Positions 52,191 to 64,000 of a stretch of 64,000 nucleotides of DNA are shown in pieces. How positions within the stretch are numbered: position 1 is the stretch's first letter; every line of letters begins with the position of its first letter. A model generated the notes under the pieces. That model had not been told where the DNA came from. It searched no databases and was given only the letters and a program-made list of their open reading frames with translations. The translations under genes and the position numbers were made by a program. The DNA is from Nemania diffusa. Taxonomy: Eukaryota > Ascomycota > Sordariomycetes > Xylariales > Xylariaceae. The DNA lies in assembly GCA_038501195.1 (NCBI GenBank), contig JBBPUQ010000006.1, positions 4,402,001 through 4,466,000 on the forward strand. The letters are read 5' to 3'.

Positions 52191-55100
52191 TATTATAAAT
52201 AATTATTTTAAAAAAAATAATTGTTATTAAAAATATTATTATTAATAAAATTAATTTTTTTATTAAAACTTTAAATAAATTTAAAAATAAAATGTTTAAA
52301 GTTTATTTAAAAGTTTATAAAATATTAATTTAAAAAATTTTATATAAAAATATTTTTAAATTAAACAAAAATATAAAAAATTATTTAAAAAATAATATAT
52401 ATAATTATATATTATTATTAAATATTTTAAAATTTTATAATATTATAAAATAAAATAAAAACAAGTTTATAAATAATATTTTAAAAAAGTTTTTAAAAAA
52501 AAAACTTTTTATATAAATATTAAATTTAAATTAAAACTTATAATATTTTTTATATTTTTTTTATTATATAATTAAATTTAATAATTTTTTAATTTAATAA
52601 TTTTTATTTTTATTTAAAAAAAACATATTAAAAATAAACTATAAACTTAAATTAAAATATTATTTTTTAATTTATTATAAAATAAATAAATTATTTATTT
52701 TTATTTAATAAAATTGTATAATATATTATATATTAATAATAAATTAATAATAAATATATAATAAATTAATTTATTAAAAAATATTATATATAATTATAAT
52801 TATTTATTATAAATATTTTATATTATAAAAAGTTTTATTAATAAAAAAAAATTAACTTTTAAAAAAGCTTTTTAAAAAAAAACTTTTAAATAAATTATAT
52901 TTTTTTTTTAAATTTATATATATATTAATAATTAATTTTAAATATTAAATATTAAAAATAAATTAATTAATATTTTTATAATAAAATATTATTAATATAA
53001 AATATTAATTAAATTATTTAATTATTATTAAAAAGTTTATTTTTTAAAATTTTAAATTAAAAAAAAACTAATATTAAAATTAATATAATTAATTTTATTA
53101 TTATTTTAAAAACTTTTTATTATTTTAATGTTAATTTTTATTTTTAATTTTTTTTTAATAATTATATAAATAATATAAAAATATTATTAATATAATAAAT
53201 AAATATTGTTATAAAATTATAAAATTTTAAAAATAATTAAATTAATATTATAATTTTAAAGTTTTTAAATTTTTAATTTAAAATTGTTTTAATTTTTTTT
53301 AAGTTTATTTTAATATTTTAATTAATTTTTAAAATTATATTTAAATAATTAATAATAATAATTTTAAAATATAATTTATAAAAATCTTTTTAAAAATTAA
53401 TTTTATATAAATAATATATTATTTTTTTATATTATTTTTAATATTTTAAAATTTTATTATTATATAAATTTTATATTTAAATTAAATAATAAAACTATTT
53501 AATAAAAAAATTTTAATTTAATTTAAAATATAATTAAAAAATAAAATTTAATTATTAATAATAATTAATTAAAAGTTTTAATAATATTAAATTTTAAATA
53601 TATTTTTAAAATTAAACATTTAAATAATTTAATTTTTTAAAAACTAATTTTTTTATTAAAAAATAATATAAAACTTTTTATTAATTAAATAAAATTTAAA
53701 TATAAATAAAATAAATATTATATTTAAATTTATATTTAATTTAATAAATTTTAATTTTAATAGTTTTTTTTTTTTTTTTTTAAAAAAAATATATTAAATT
53801 AATATTATATATTATAAAAAGTTATTATTTTTAAATTTATTATTAAATTTTAAAACTATATTATAATTAAATTAAAATAATAATATTTTAATTAATTAAA
53901 TTTTTAAAAAAAATCTTTTTAAATAAATTAATATTTTAAATATTAATTATTTAATTAATTTAATATATATTAAATTTTTATTAAATAAAATATTAATATT
54001 TATTATTTAATTTATATTAAATATTTTTATAATATATTAAATTAAAATTAATTTATTAAATATATTAAATTTTTTTTAATAAATTTAATTTAAATTATAT
54101 ATATAATTTTATTTTAATTAAATTATAACTTTTATATTAATAATTTAAATTTTAAAATTTTAAAATATATTATTAATTAATATATTATTTTATAATATTT
54201 TTTAATAATATTTAAAATTATCTTGTTTTATTATAAAATATAATAATATTTTTTAATTATTTTATTATATTAATTTATATTTTATTAAATTTTCAATTAA
54301 TAGTTTTTTTAGTTTTAATTTTTAATAAAACAATAATTATAAAAAAAAATTATATAAAAATAAAAATATTATTAAATTAAATAAATTATTTATATTAATA
54401 ATTTATTAAAATATTTTATTTTAATAAATAATATAAATTAATTATTATTTAATAATTAATATTAATAATTTTAAACTTTTAATTAAAAAAATAATATTTA
54501 TTAATTTTTAAAATAATTTTTAATTTTTAATTTATTTTATTAATTATTTTATTATAATAATAAATTAATAATATTAGTTTTTTTAATTTAATAATTTTAG
54601 TTTTAAATTAATATTTAATTTTTTAAATTAATTATTAATTAATTAATAAATTAATTTAAATTTTAATATTATATAAAATAATAATTATAATATTAATTTT
54701 ATTAATTTATATTTATATAATTTAAAAAAATTTATTAAATTATTTAAATTATTTAAATTAATTATAATAAATATTTAAATTAATATAAAAGTTTTAATTA
54801 ATTTTATTTATTTTTTGAATTTTTAAAACTAAAGAATTTATTAAATTTTAATTTGTTATAGTTTTTTTTTTTTTTAAATAATTAATATATTATTTCTTTT
54901 AAAATATTTTTTAATTATATATATTTTTTTTTTATAATTAAAACAAGTATTATTATTTTAATATATTTTTTTTTAATTGTTAATTAACTTTTTATATTTA
55001 TTATTTTAAAAAAACTTAGTTTTTTTTTTAGTTTTATTAAATTTATTATAAAAATAAAAGTTTTTTTTAAAATTAATTATATTTAAAATTTAATTTTTTT

Positions 55101-55293
55101 ACTTTTATTTAAATAATTATTAATAATTATAAATAATTTTAATAATTTTATTATAAAACTTTTTATATATAAAATTAAAATTAATATTTAAATATTTTTA
55201 TAAAAATTAAATTTATTTTAATTTAAACATTTTTATTTTTTAAATAAAACTATTAATATATAAAATAAATTAATAAATATTTATTTAAAAATT
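52191..55293. other. AT-rich stretch without genes
   Basis: No frame, RNA gene or LTR was found. The T run near 53763-53780 is unremarkable. Probably degraded repeat DNA. TTATA (55294-55298), the target duplication of Z, follows it. Confidence 0.4.
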
Positions 55294-55298
55294 TTATA

Positions 55299-55573
55299 TA
55301 ATAAAAACCTTTAAAGGTTTTAAATAAAAAAACTTATATAAAAATAATATACTTTTAAAGTAAGCTATATTAATTAACACTTATAGAAAAAGTAACACTT
55401 ATATATATTTGTAAATTAAATAAAAACCCACAAAGATTTATAAAAACTTACAAAAAGCTATATATATACTTAAACTTTAAGTTTTAGAAATTACTACAGG
55501 TTTTTTTTTTTATTAAATTTATATATTATTTTTAATTATTACTTTATTTAACTACTTTTGATTATATTTATTA
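55299..55573 (+). repeat. Z 5' LTR
   Basis: 275 bp, begins taataaaaacctttaaagg. It differs from the 3' LTR by transitions only; each copy keeps some C or G that the other lost. Words such as 'aagtaagctata' and 'aagttttagaaattact' are unchanged in both. Confidence 0.92.
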
Positions 55574-57814
55574 AATTAGTGCTTTTTGTAATTTTACTGT
55601 AAAATTAAACTAAATTATTACTATATTATTATTTTTTAAATCTTTTAAAATTAAAAAAACTGTTTTTGTTAATAGCAGTATATATATATATATTTATATT
55701 AAATTGCTATAACTAATTTAAACAAAACAAATATTAATACTGCAAAAATGTTTAATACTTTAATAACTTAGTTTTTTTATATTATTTTTATTTAATACTA
55801 TTTTATTTTATATTTTTATTAAGTTTTATAAATAGTTTAATATATTAGTACAAAAAACAAGTTTAATAATACTTTTTTATATTTTAAAAAATAACAGTAT
55901 ATTTAGTTATAAAAATATACTTTATTATAATAGTATTTACTGCTTTTACAAACGTTTATAAATTTTTTTTACTAAAGTATATATATTTAGTTTTTTAACA
56001 AATTATAAAAAAAAAAACAGTTGTTAAAATATATTTAACAATTTAACTAAAAATATATATGTTTTAAAAAAAGTTTATTTAAAGTATAAAGTATTTTTTT
56101 ATTTAATTAGTTATTTAAAAATATATATATTTTAGTTAATAATTATATAAATATTTCTATTATTTATAGTTTATTTTATATTATTTTTATTATATTAATT
56201 AAAATTAAAAAAAAAAAAAAAGAAAAAAAAAATGTTTTTTTTAAATATTTACTAAATAAAACATTAAATTTACTGCTTAATAATTTGTATTTTAATTTAA
56301 CTAACTAATTTATATAAAATCGATTTAAATCTAATTGTTTGTTAAAAACTTTTAGTATTAATATAATTACTATTACTTTAACTAAGTTTAAACTTAATAA
56401 ATTTATTATTAATTATATATATAACGCTATATAATTATAAACTTTTAATTATAATTTATTTTAACACAATATAAAAATAATAAAATAAATAATAAATCGT
56501 TTAAAAACAATATTAATTAATTAATAAATAATATTAAAAAAACACAAAGAATTAAATAATAAAATAATAAAAAAGCTTAATAAGTTTTTTAATTTTTAAA
56601 AAAAAGTATATAGTTTAACTATTAAAACTAATTTTATAATAAAAATAAATTAAAAAATTTATACTAAATACTTTAATATATTTATACTATTATTTATTTT
56701 TTTTTTTTTTTTTATGTTTTTATTTTTTTTATTTGTTAGCAACTTTTTTTATAACTAAATATTTAAACTATTAGTAAATTTTAATATATTTATATTTTAG
56801 CTTAGTGTTAATTTTATATTAGCGCTTATATTTATATTAAAATTTATATTTTTATTTATATTTAAATTAAATTTTATTTTTACTTTTACATTTATTTTTA
56901 TTAAAAAACAGCTATTTTTTTTTAAAAGTATTAATATTGAAAAAAATCTTTTTAATAATTTTAATAATAGTAATAATAACTTTATTTTAAAACAAAAATA
57001 TAATTTCTATTATATTATTTTTAAAATAAATTTAAGTTTTATTAAAAATAATATATATAAAATCAAATATAATAATATTAATATATTTAATTTTAAATAA
57101 ATAAACTTTAATAATTAAAAAATAATTATTAATAAAAAAAACATTATTTATATAAATGTTTATTTTTTTATAAACTATATTAATGTTTTAATTAAAAGTT
57201 TAATACTATTAAATATTAATTAAATATTTTTAATGTTTAATTATTTATTAACTAAATCAATATTGTTTTAATAAAATAATAAAATTAATATAAATAACAA
57301 ATAAATTTTTTATAAAACTAGCTTTAATAAAATATTAAAAAAATTAAAAAATTGTTTTAAAATTTATTTTAATTAAACTATTTAAAAATTTTTAAATAAC
57401 TTTTTTTGTTTATATAATATTATTAAAAATTAAAATATATTATTTTAGTTTATTTAATATAAATTAAAATATATATAAATTAATAAAATTTTTAAATAAA
57501 ATAACTTTAATTAACAAAATGTTATAAAAAATATTTATAATTAATAAAATAAAGCTATTATAAACTATATTTATTTGTTTAAATTTAAAAATATATTAAA
57601 AAAATATATATAAAAAATTAAAAAAGTTTATTATAGCTTTAAATAAAAAGCTATAAAATAATATTTTAGTATAAAATTTAAAATGAAGTATTTTTTTAAT
57701 ATAACTATTTAAAAGCTAGTATAAATTTTAAAACTTTTATATAATAAGTTTAATTATTAGTTTAATTATTATAGTTATAAATAAAAACAATGTTTTAGTA
57801 ATAGATTTTGTTGT

Positions 57815-58040
57815 TAATATAGCTAAAGTAGCAACTATAATAATAATTAAAACTATAGTTACAATTGCTACTATTAAAATAAAAATTATAATTGTAATTG
57901 TAATAGCTATTATAATAGTTATTATAAAAGTTATTACTTATAAAAAAAAAATTACAACTGTAATTGCAAATATAATTATAATCAAAACTATAATTGTAAC
58001 TACAACTATAATTGCAATTATAATTGTAATAACAATTGCA
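57815..58040 (+). repeat. Triplet-periodic low-complexity segment in the gag region of Z
   Basis: About 225 bp built from words such as 'actataattgtaa', 'acaattgca' and 'gtaattgcaa', repeated with three-base periodicity and keeping more C and G than the flanks. It looks like a codon-repeat tract of the ancestral protein, but reading frame and product are unclear. Confidence 0.45.
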
Positions 58041-60319
58041 AATAAAAACAACATTATAAAAAAAAGCATTATAGCAAAAAAAAAAAAAAAAACTATATAT
58101 ATTTTTTAAAAAAAAATATTAAAAAAAAGTTAAAAAAATAAACTTTATTTTTAAAACTTAAAAATAATAGTTAATTTTTTTTTTATATTTTAAATTTTAA
58201 CTATATATGTTATAAATATTATAAATAATATAAATTTATTAATATTTTTAAATTATATTTAAAAAAATATAAAAAAAGTACTAGTTAAAAAAAATCTCGA
58301 CTTTATTTTTTATAAATTTTGTTTATTAAATATATAGCTATTATATTATAAAAATATTTTTATATAATATATTATTTTAATATTTTAAAATATATTAATT
58401 TATTAAAAACAATATTATTTATAAATTCGAAAATATTTTAAATTTATTTTTAGTTTTAAAATTTTTCAATAAAAAATTAGCTATTATAATAGTTATTTTT
58501 AATTTTTTTATATATATTAAATTTATTAAAATTATTAAAACAAATATTTTTATTATTAAAACATTTAGTTTTAACTATTATAATAAAACTTTATATTTAA
58601 GCTATATATATTTATATATTAATATATATATAAAACTTACTAATATAAATATATAAATTTATATTAATTTTAATATAAATAATATTATAATTAATTAATT
58701 ATATATAAAAATTTTTAAATATATTATAAATAAAAAAAAAAGTAATATAATTATAGTTAATAATATAAAAGTAACTTTTATAAAATAAATAAAATTTATA
58801 TTTTATATATAAAAAATAAATATAAAAAAAAAGTTTAAAATTATTAAATATAAAAAAAAAAAATAAATAATAAATAACTATTTATAACTAAATATATTTT
58901 TTAAAAATAACTTTTTTTAAGTTTATAATATTATTATTAATTACTTAAATAATATTATTACTTTTTACAATTTAAACAATTTTATTATATTATTTAAAAT
59001 TTTTATACAAAATAAAAAATATATATATAAAATAACTAATATATGTTTTATTATACTATAAAGTAATAAAAATATATATTTATAAATCAAATATAAATTT
59101 TTGTTTATAAATTATAGCTTTTGTTTTATAGCTATTTATAAAAATATAATAAATATAGCTTTTAATATAAAAACATTTAAAATTATATTAGTTATAAATA
59201 ATTTAAAAACTTTTGTTAAAATAAATTATAAAATTAAATTAAAACAAATTTGTAAAAATTGCAATAATAAAAGTTATATTAGTTTATAAAAATTAGCTTT
59301 TAAAACTTTTATATTTATAACAGCTATATTATTAGTTTTTTTATTTAAAATAATTAAGTTTAAATTTTTAATTTTTATTAATTTATTAATATTTATAAAT
59401 ATTAAGTTTAAAATATTTTTAATTATTACTGCTATTATTATTAACAATATATTTAATAAATTAATATATAGTATAAAAAAACTAAAAAATATTATTATTA
59501 TATTAACTTTTATAAATATAATTAGTTATATATTAATAAAAAATAAAAATTAAATAAAAAATATATAATTTTTAAATATTTTTTTTTTTAATGCTATATT
59601 TAATATAGTTATAAATATAAATACAACTTTTATTAATAAGTTATATATTTTAGTTTTTAATAAGTTTTTAAAGTTTAAAATTATAAATATTTATATTTTA
59701 TTAAATATAAAAATATTTATAAATTTTTTTAAAACTATTATTAAAAAAAATGTATATATTTATTTTAAATATATATTTAAAACAATTAAATTTACAAATA
59801 TTATTAAAACATATAATATTTAAATCAATAAAAACAAAATAAATATATTTAAAAATAAATAGTTTAAAATTTTTTTTATTAATAATTAATAAAAATAAAA
59901 ACTAAATATATATTTATATTTTTTAAATAAATATAATATAAATATTTTTAATATAATATATAATAAATTATATAAAAAAAATATATATTATAAATTAATA
60001 AAATAATACTTTTTGTTTATTTTGTTTTTATAGTATAAAAAAAAGTTTATAGTTAAAATAAAAACTAAATAGTTATAAACTTAAAAATATTTAATAAAGT
60101 TATAATATTAAATAACTATTTTTTTTTTTTATAATAAAATATAATAAATAGCTTATTAAATAAACAATATATTATAGTTGTTAATATAACTAAGTTTTTT
60201 TATTAGTTTAAAGTATATTTTTATTACTATAATCGATTTATTATTGTTAGTTTTTAAAAAATAAAAAAATCAAATATTGCTTTTATAAAATTTTACAACT
60301 TATTTGTTTATATTTAAAA

Positions 60320-60760
60320 ATATATAAATAAATTATTTTATTATTATTTATTTAAACAATTTTATTAACTATATTAAATATTTAAATATTATATTTAATT
60401 TATTTTAATTATATAATATTATTACAATTTTAAAAAAAACTTTTATTAAATATTTTTTAATTAAATTATTTAAATTTTATATTAACGCTTTAAAAATGTT
60501 AACTATAGCAAAATATATACAAACTTTTTAAAACTTTATTTTTTTAAATAGTTTAAAAGCATTAAAACAATATTTTAGTACTAATAGTTTTTTTTGCAAT
60601 TTTTTATTTTATTATATATAATTAGCTAAATTTTTATAAAAATATAAAATTAAACTTTTTACAAAAAAAAAGCAAAAAAAGCACATTATTAATAAAAATT
60701 TAAACTAATACAAAAAATATTATTAATTTATTTTTTATAAATTTATTAATACTAAATAGT
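60320..60760 (+). pseudogene. Reverse transcriptase remnant of Z
   Basis: The catalytic box reads YLNN at 60349-60360, where active enzymes have YLDD: both Asp codons became AAC and AAT. After it, FINYIKYLNIIFNLF corresponds to the helix following the active site. NSLKALKQYFSTNSF then matches the connection segment of fungal gypsy elements (usual form LK.LE.YLG.TG.LR). Stops replace expected Gln and Trp. Confidence 0.85.
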
Positions 60761-60779
60761 TATTTTTTAAAATAATATA

Positions 60780-61240
60780 AAAAGCAATATATAATAAAAC
60801 TATAATTTATTATTATAATTTTAATAAAACATTATATTTACAAATAAATAAATCGCTTTAATATAGTTTTAAAATAATAGTATTTTATATTAATAAATAT
60901 AAATAATAACTAAATAAAACTATTTTTTTTACAAAAGTTTAACTTATAATATATTTAAATTGTTATTTATTTTAAATAAAAATATGTTATAATTTTTTTA
61001 AGCTTAAAATTATATACTTAGTTTAAACAGCTAAAAAACTTCAAATAATAATATAGTTTAATAAATAACTAGTAATAATATTTATAAATTACTTTATTAT
61101 TAAAAGTATTATAAATTAAACAATATTAAATATTTTTATAACTAATTAAACAAATAATTAATTAGTAAACATTTTAATTTATTTATTTTAATATAAATTT
61201 TAAATTTACTATTTTTTAAACTATTTAAATTATATTTTAA
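60780..61240 (+). pseudogene. RNase H remnant of Z
   Basis: Readable in the same frame. LYLQINKSL carries Asn (60847) where the first catalytic Asp is expected. A block ending LV*TAKKLQIII (61015-61053) has a stop for Trp and Lys for Glu. INYF follows, with Asn at 61087 in place of the Asp of the usual TDH motif. The order and spacing of these blocks fit the retroelement RNase H fold. Confidence 0.8.
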
Positions 61241-61739
61241 ATATATTAAGTTATTTTTAATCTATAAAAAATATTATAAAAAAAAACAAAAAATTAAAAC
61301 ATTTTAATAAACTAGTAATTTTAAATTTTATATAAAATATTATAAAATATATTGTTAAAACTATTATAAATAATTTTTAAAAAACTAATTTTTAAAAAGC
61401 TTATAAGTTTAACTTTAAATATAAAAAAATACTAAAAAAATTATATACTAATAAAAATTAATATAATAATATTAATAAAAACATTGTAAATTTTTTTAAA
61501 CTTAGCTATTTTTTCTATATTATAAACAAACTAATTTATAATATATATACTAAAGTTAAAAAGCTATATATATTTTATAATATAATAAAACATATATTAA
61601 AAATAATATATAATAAAAAATACTACATAAAACTAAACTATATAATAAATAATTTTAAAAGTTATTTTATTTATTATAAAACATAGTTAATAAAAAAATA
61701 TATAAAATATTATTTAAAATATAAATTTAATCGAATAAA

Positions 61740-62250
61740 TTATTAAAAACTAGTTAAAAGTTTTTAACTAATTCGATTAACTTATGTTTTATTTATATAA
61801 ACTATTACAATTAATTTTATTTTAGTTTTATTTTTAATTAATATTGTTAAAACACTATAGCAATTAAAAAAATATAAATATTACAAAATATATAATTGTA
61901 TAATAACTATTACTTATTATATTTTTAAAAAAAACTTATTTATTTTTAGCAATAAAAAATATTTAGCTAAAAATTAAATAACTGTATTAATTAAACAACT
62001 ATTACTAAACAATTAAAAAATTTTAAAAGAAATTATTTTTAATTATAACTGTAAATTTATATCAAAGCTTTAATAAAATATTTAAAAAATATTAAATATA
62101 AAGCTTTTAATAATAACTATATATTATTTTTAAAAAAATAATTTATTTAAGTATAAAAACTAAACTATAAAAATTATAATTTAATATTATAATTTTACTA
62201 ACTTTAAATTAAATTAAGTTTAATTAATTTTTATTTTATAATAAAACTTT
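61740..62250 (+). pseudogene. Integrase core remnant of Z (D,D35E, all mutated)
   Basis: The first Asp maps to 61813 (AAT, in ITINFI), the second to 62041 (AAT, in FNYNCKF) and the Glu to 62149 (AAG). Exactly 35 codons separate the second and third, the canonical D,D35E spacing; about 75 separate the first two. All three acids became Asn or Lys by G-to-A change. Between them lie the expected IITDxF-like and LLxxxW-like blocks with stops. Confidence 0.85.
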
Positions 62251-63104
62251 AATATTATATAATTATAAATTATACAATTTATTTTTTATAAACAATTATT
62301 TAAGTTCAAATTATTAAGTTTTTTAAATATAGTTATTAATATTAAAAATAATTAATATATATTTAAAAATATATAAATAATATATAACTATTTAAAACAA
62401 AATATTAAATTAATAATAAATTTTACTATAATATAAACTAAAAAATATTTTAATTGTAAACATTATATATTTAAGTTTAAAATTAAAAACAAAATATTTT
62501 TATGTTTATATAATAGTTACTATTTATTTAAATAGTTTTTTTAAAAATATTTTTAATAAAAAGTAAGCTTATAAACTATTAAATAAAAAATCGATAATTT
62601 AGCTTATAAGTTAAATTTTTTTAAATATTATTATATTTATTTTATTGTATTAATAGTTCAATTATATTTAATATATAACAATAATAATTTTTTTTATTGT
62701 ACTGTGTTTTTTTTTAAATTAATTAAAACTAACTAATACTTTAATAAAAACATAAAAAATAAAAAAGTTTATAAAATCGAAATATTATTTTGTTATTGTT
62801 TAAATTACAAAAAAAACAAATTTAACTATTTTATTAAATAAAAAAAATAAAATTACAAATATAATTAATAATATATAAAATATTAATTATAATATATATT
62901 TAAACTAATTAAAAAATATTAAAAACAACATAAGCTTTTTTTATAAAAAGAAATAGTTGCATTTAAAGCAGTTAAATTTAAAAAAAAATAAAAAAAAAAT
63001 AAACAAGCTATAAAAAAAAAAAACAAAAAAAAAAAATAAACTATATAAATTTACAACTTAATAATTAATAAAGTTATTAAAGTACTTTTTTATACTTAAT
63101 ATTT

Positions 63105-63379
63105 TAATAAAAACTTTTAAAAGTTTTAAATAAAAAAGCTTATATAAAAGTAATACACCTTTAAAGTAAGCTATACTAATTAGCACTTATAAAAAAAATA
63201 ACACTTGTATACACTTATAAATTAAATAAAAACTTATAAAAACTTATAAAAACTTATAAAAAACTACACATACACTTAAACCTTAAGTTTTAGAAATTAC
63301 TGCAAATCTTTTCCTTTATTAAATTTACATATTACTTTCTACTACTACTTTATTTAACTACCCTTGATTGCATTTATTA
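63105..63379 (+). repeat. Z 3' LTR
   Basis: 275 bp, less mutated than the 5' copy: 'actacacatacacttaaacc' and 'cttttcctttatt' keep C where the 5' LTR has T. An A-rich, lysine-codon-like stretch (about 62970-63045) lies upstream. A clear polypurine tract directly before the LTR is not visible. Confidence 0.92.
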
Positions 63380-63384
63380 TTATA

Positions 63385-64000
63385 ATAATATTTAATAAAA
63401 ATTTATTAAATTATTTTAATTATATTATTAAATAATTAAATAATAAATTAATTATTAAATAAGTTATATATATATAACAATATATATAAATTATATATAA
63501 ATAAAATATAAAGCTAGTTATATTATATTTATATTAATAATTAATATTAAAAAAGATTTTTTTTATATAGTTGAAAATTTTATTATAAATAAAATCTCTG
63601 CTAATATATAAAATAAATATTTATTTATATAATTATATATTTATTTATATAACTATAATATAAATATTACAATATATAAACTATAATATATAGTTATAAC
63701 TAATATTAATATTTTAATATTAGCTTTTTTTTTTTTTTTAATTATAATTAAATATTATATAAAAGCAAAAAAATAAAAAATAAAAAAATAATATATTTTA
63801 TAATAACTTAGTTTTATTATATAATAAATCGATTATTTTATAACTATATATAAATAATATAGTTTAATTATTTGTTATATTAATTTAGTTTATATATTAT
63901 ATAATATATTTAATTAATTAAAATAACTAATTGCTATTTATTAAATTATTAATTATAATTAATTTAATAAAAATAACTTTTTTATATAATAATTAAATTT
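63385..64000. other. AT-rich stretch without genes
   Basis: It continues the transposon block beyond Z. No frame, LTR or RNA gene was seen up to the window edge. Confidence 0.4.

Larger units (their letters stand above)
59101..62250 (+). pseudogene. Dead gag-pol/pol reading frame of Z
   Basis: One frame can be followed for over 3 kb through about 90 stop codons, most of them TAA or TAG where Trp or Gln is expected. The piece 59101-59289 happens to lack stops but opens with TTG and is not a gene by itself. Near its end, two cysteines spaced CKNC (59251-59262) followed by Tyr (59275, expected His) resemble a nucleocapsid zinc knuckle, though the last Cys is not found. Reverse transcriptase, RNase H and integrase follow, described separately. 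No product is possible. Confidence 0.85.
55299..63379 (+). mobile_element. Ty3/gypsy LTR retrotransposon Z, RIP-inactivated
   Basis: This 8081-bp element has direct LTRs of exactly 275 bp (55299-55573, 63105-63379), starting TA (from TG) and ending TA (from CA). TTATA flanks it on both sides (55294-55298, 63380-63384). Plus-strand pol domains run in the order reverse transcriptase, RNase H, integrase, which defines Ty3/gypsy. All lie in one reading frame, broken by many TAA and TAG codons. Possible primer-binding sequence starts at 55577 (tagtgcttttt, from a TGG start), 3 nt after the LTR. The gag part (55.6-59 kb) could not be resolved. It is dead by any reading, and it is the best-preserved element in the window. 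Confidence 0.93.

Noticed and set aside
59101..59289. Stop-free 62-codon plus-strand frame as a gene
   Set aside because: It opens with TTG, has RIP-type composition, and is in frame with the dead pol of Z; it is a chance stop-free piece of that pseudogene.

Overview
The window looks like nuclear DNA of a filamentous ascomycete (Pezizomycotina). Three things point there: a DUF6594-family membrane protein gene with two short (49-55 nt) introns; long tracts made almost entirely of A and T; and transposon copies that differ by C/T and G/A transitions. The last is the signature of repeat-induced point mutation (RIP). I did not recognise the species.

Layout. (1) 1-33.45 kb is an extremely AT-rich block of nested, RIP-destroyed LTR retrotransposons. 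I call the families W, X, Y and Z. Copy X1 (7541-20516) has 308-bp LTRs and carries a nested copy Y1 (10759-17875, LTRs of about 308 bp); the TTAAT target duplication around Y1 matches an unoccupied site in the second X copy. W1 (20672-28016) follows directly. Next come a tandem array of about 318-bp units (28.5-29.9 kb) and a truncated W2 on the minus strand whose LTR ends at 33261. (2) 33.45-37.1 kb is the only island of normal base composition. It starts with a 20-bp-periodic, directly and inversely repeated border (33454-33915). Two divergent genes follow: a DUF6594 membrane protein (minus strand, three exons, 304 aa) and an intronless 549-aa protein I do not recognise (plus strand). They share a promoter region of about 400 bp. 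(3) 37.1-64 kb is again AT-rich. It holds a complete X2 (38619-44474), a diverged X-like LTR piece (47268), a short LTR element of 2.16 kb (50029-52186), and Z (55299-63379). Z is a Ty3/gypsy retrotransposon whose dead pol reading frame can still be followed through reverse transcriptase, RNase H and a D,D35E integrase.

How it fits together. The two genes are the only plausible functional protein-coding genes. Everything else is mobile DNA inactivated by C:G-to-T:A mutation: every catalytic Asp or Glu position I could place in Z has become Asn or Lys, and Trp and Gln codons have become stops. Nesting gives a relative order: X1 went in before Y1. No tRNA, rRNA or CRISPR was seen. Stretches with no gene are described as such. 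Relations between AT-rich copies were read by eye, so boundaries without matching LTRs or target duplications are approximate.
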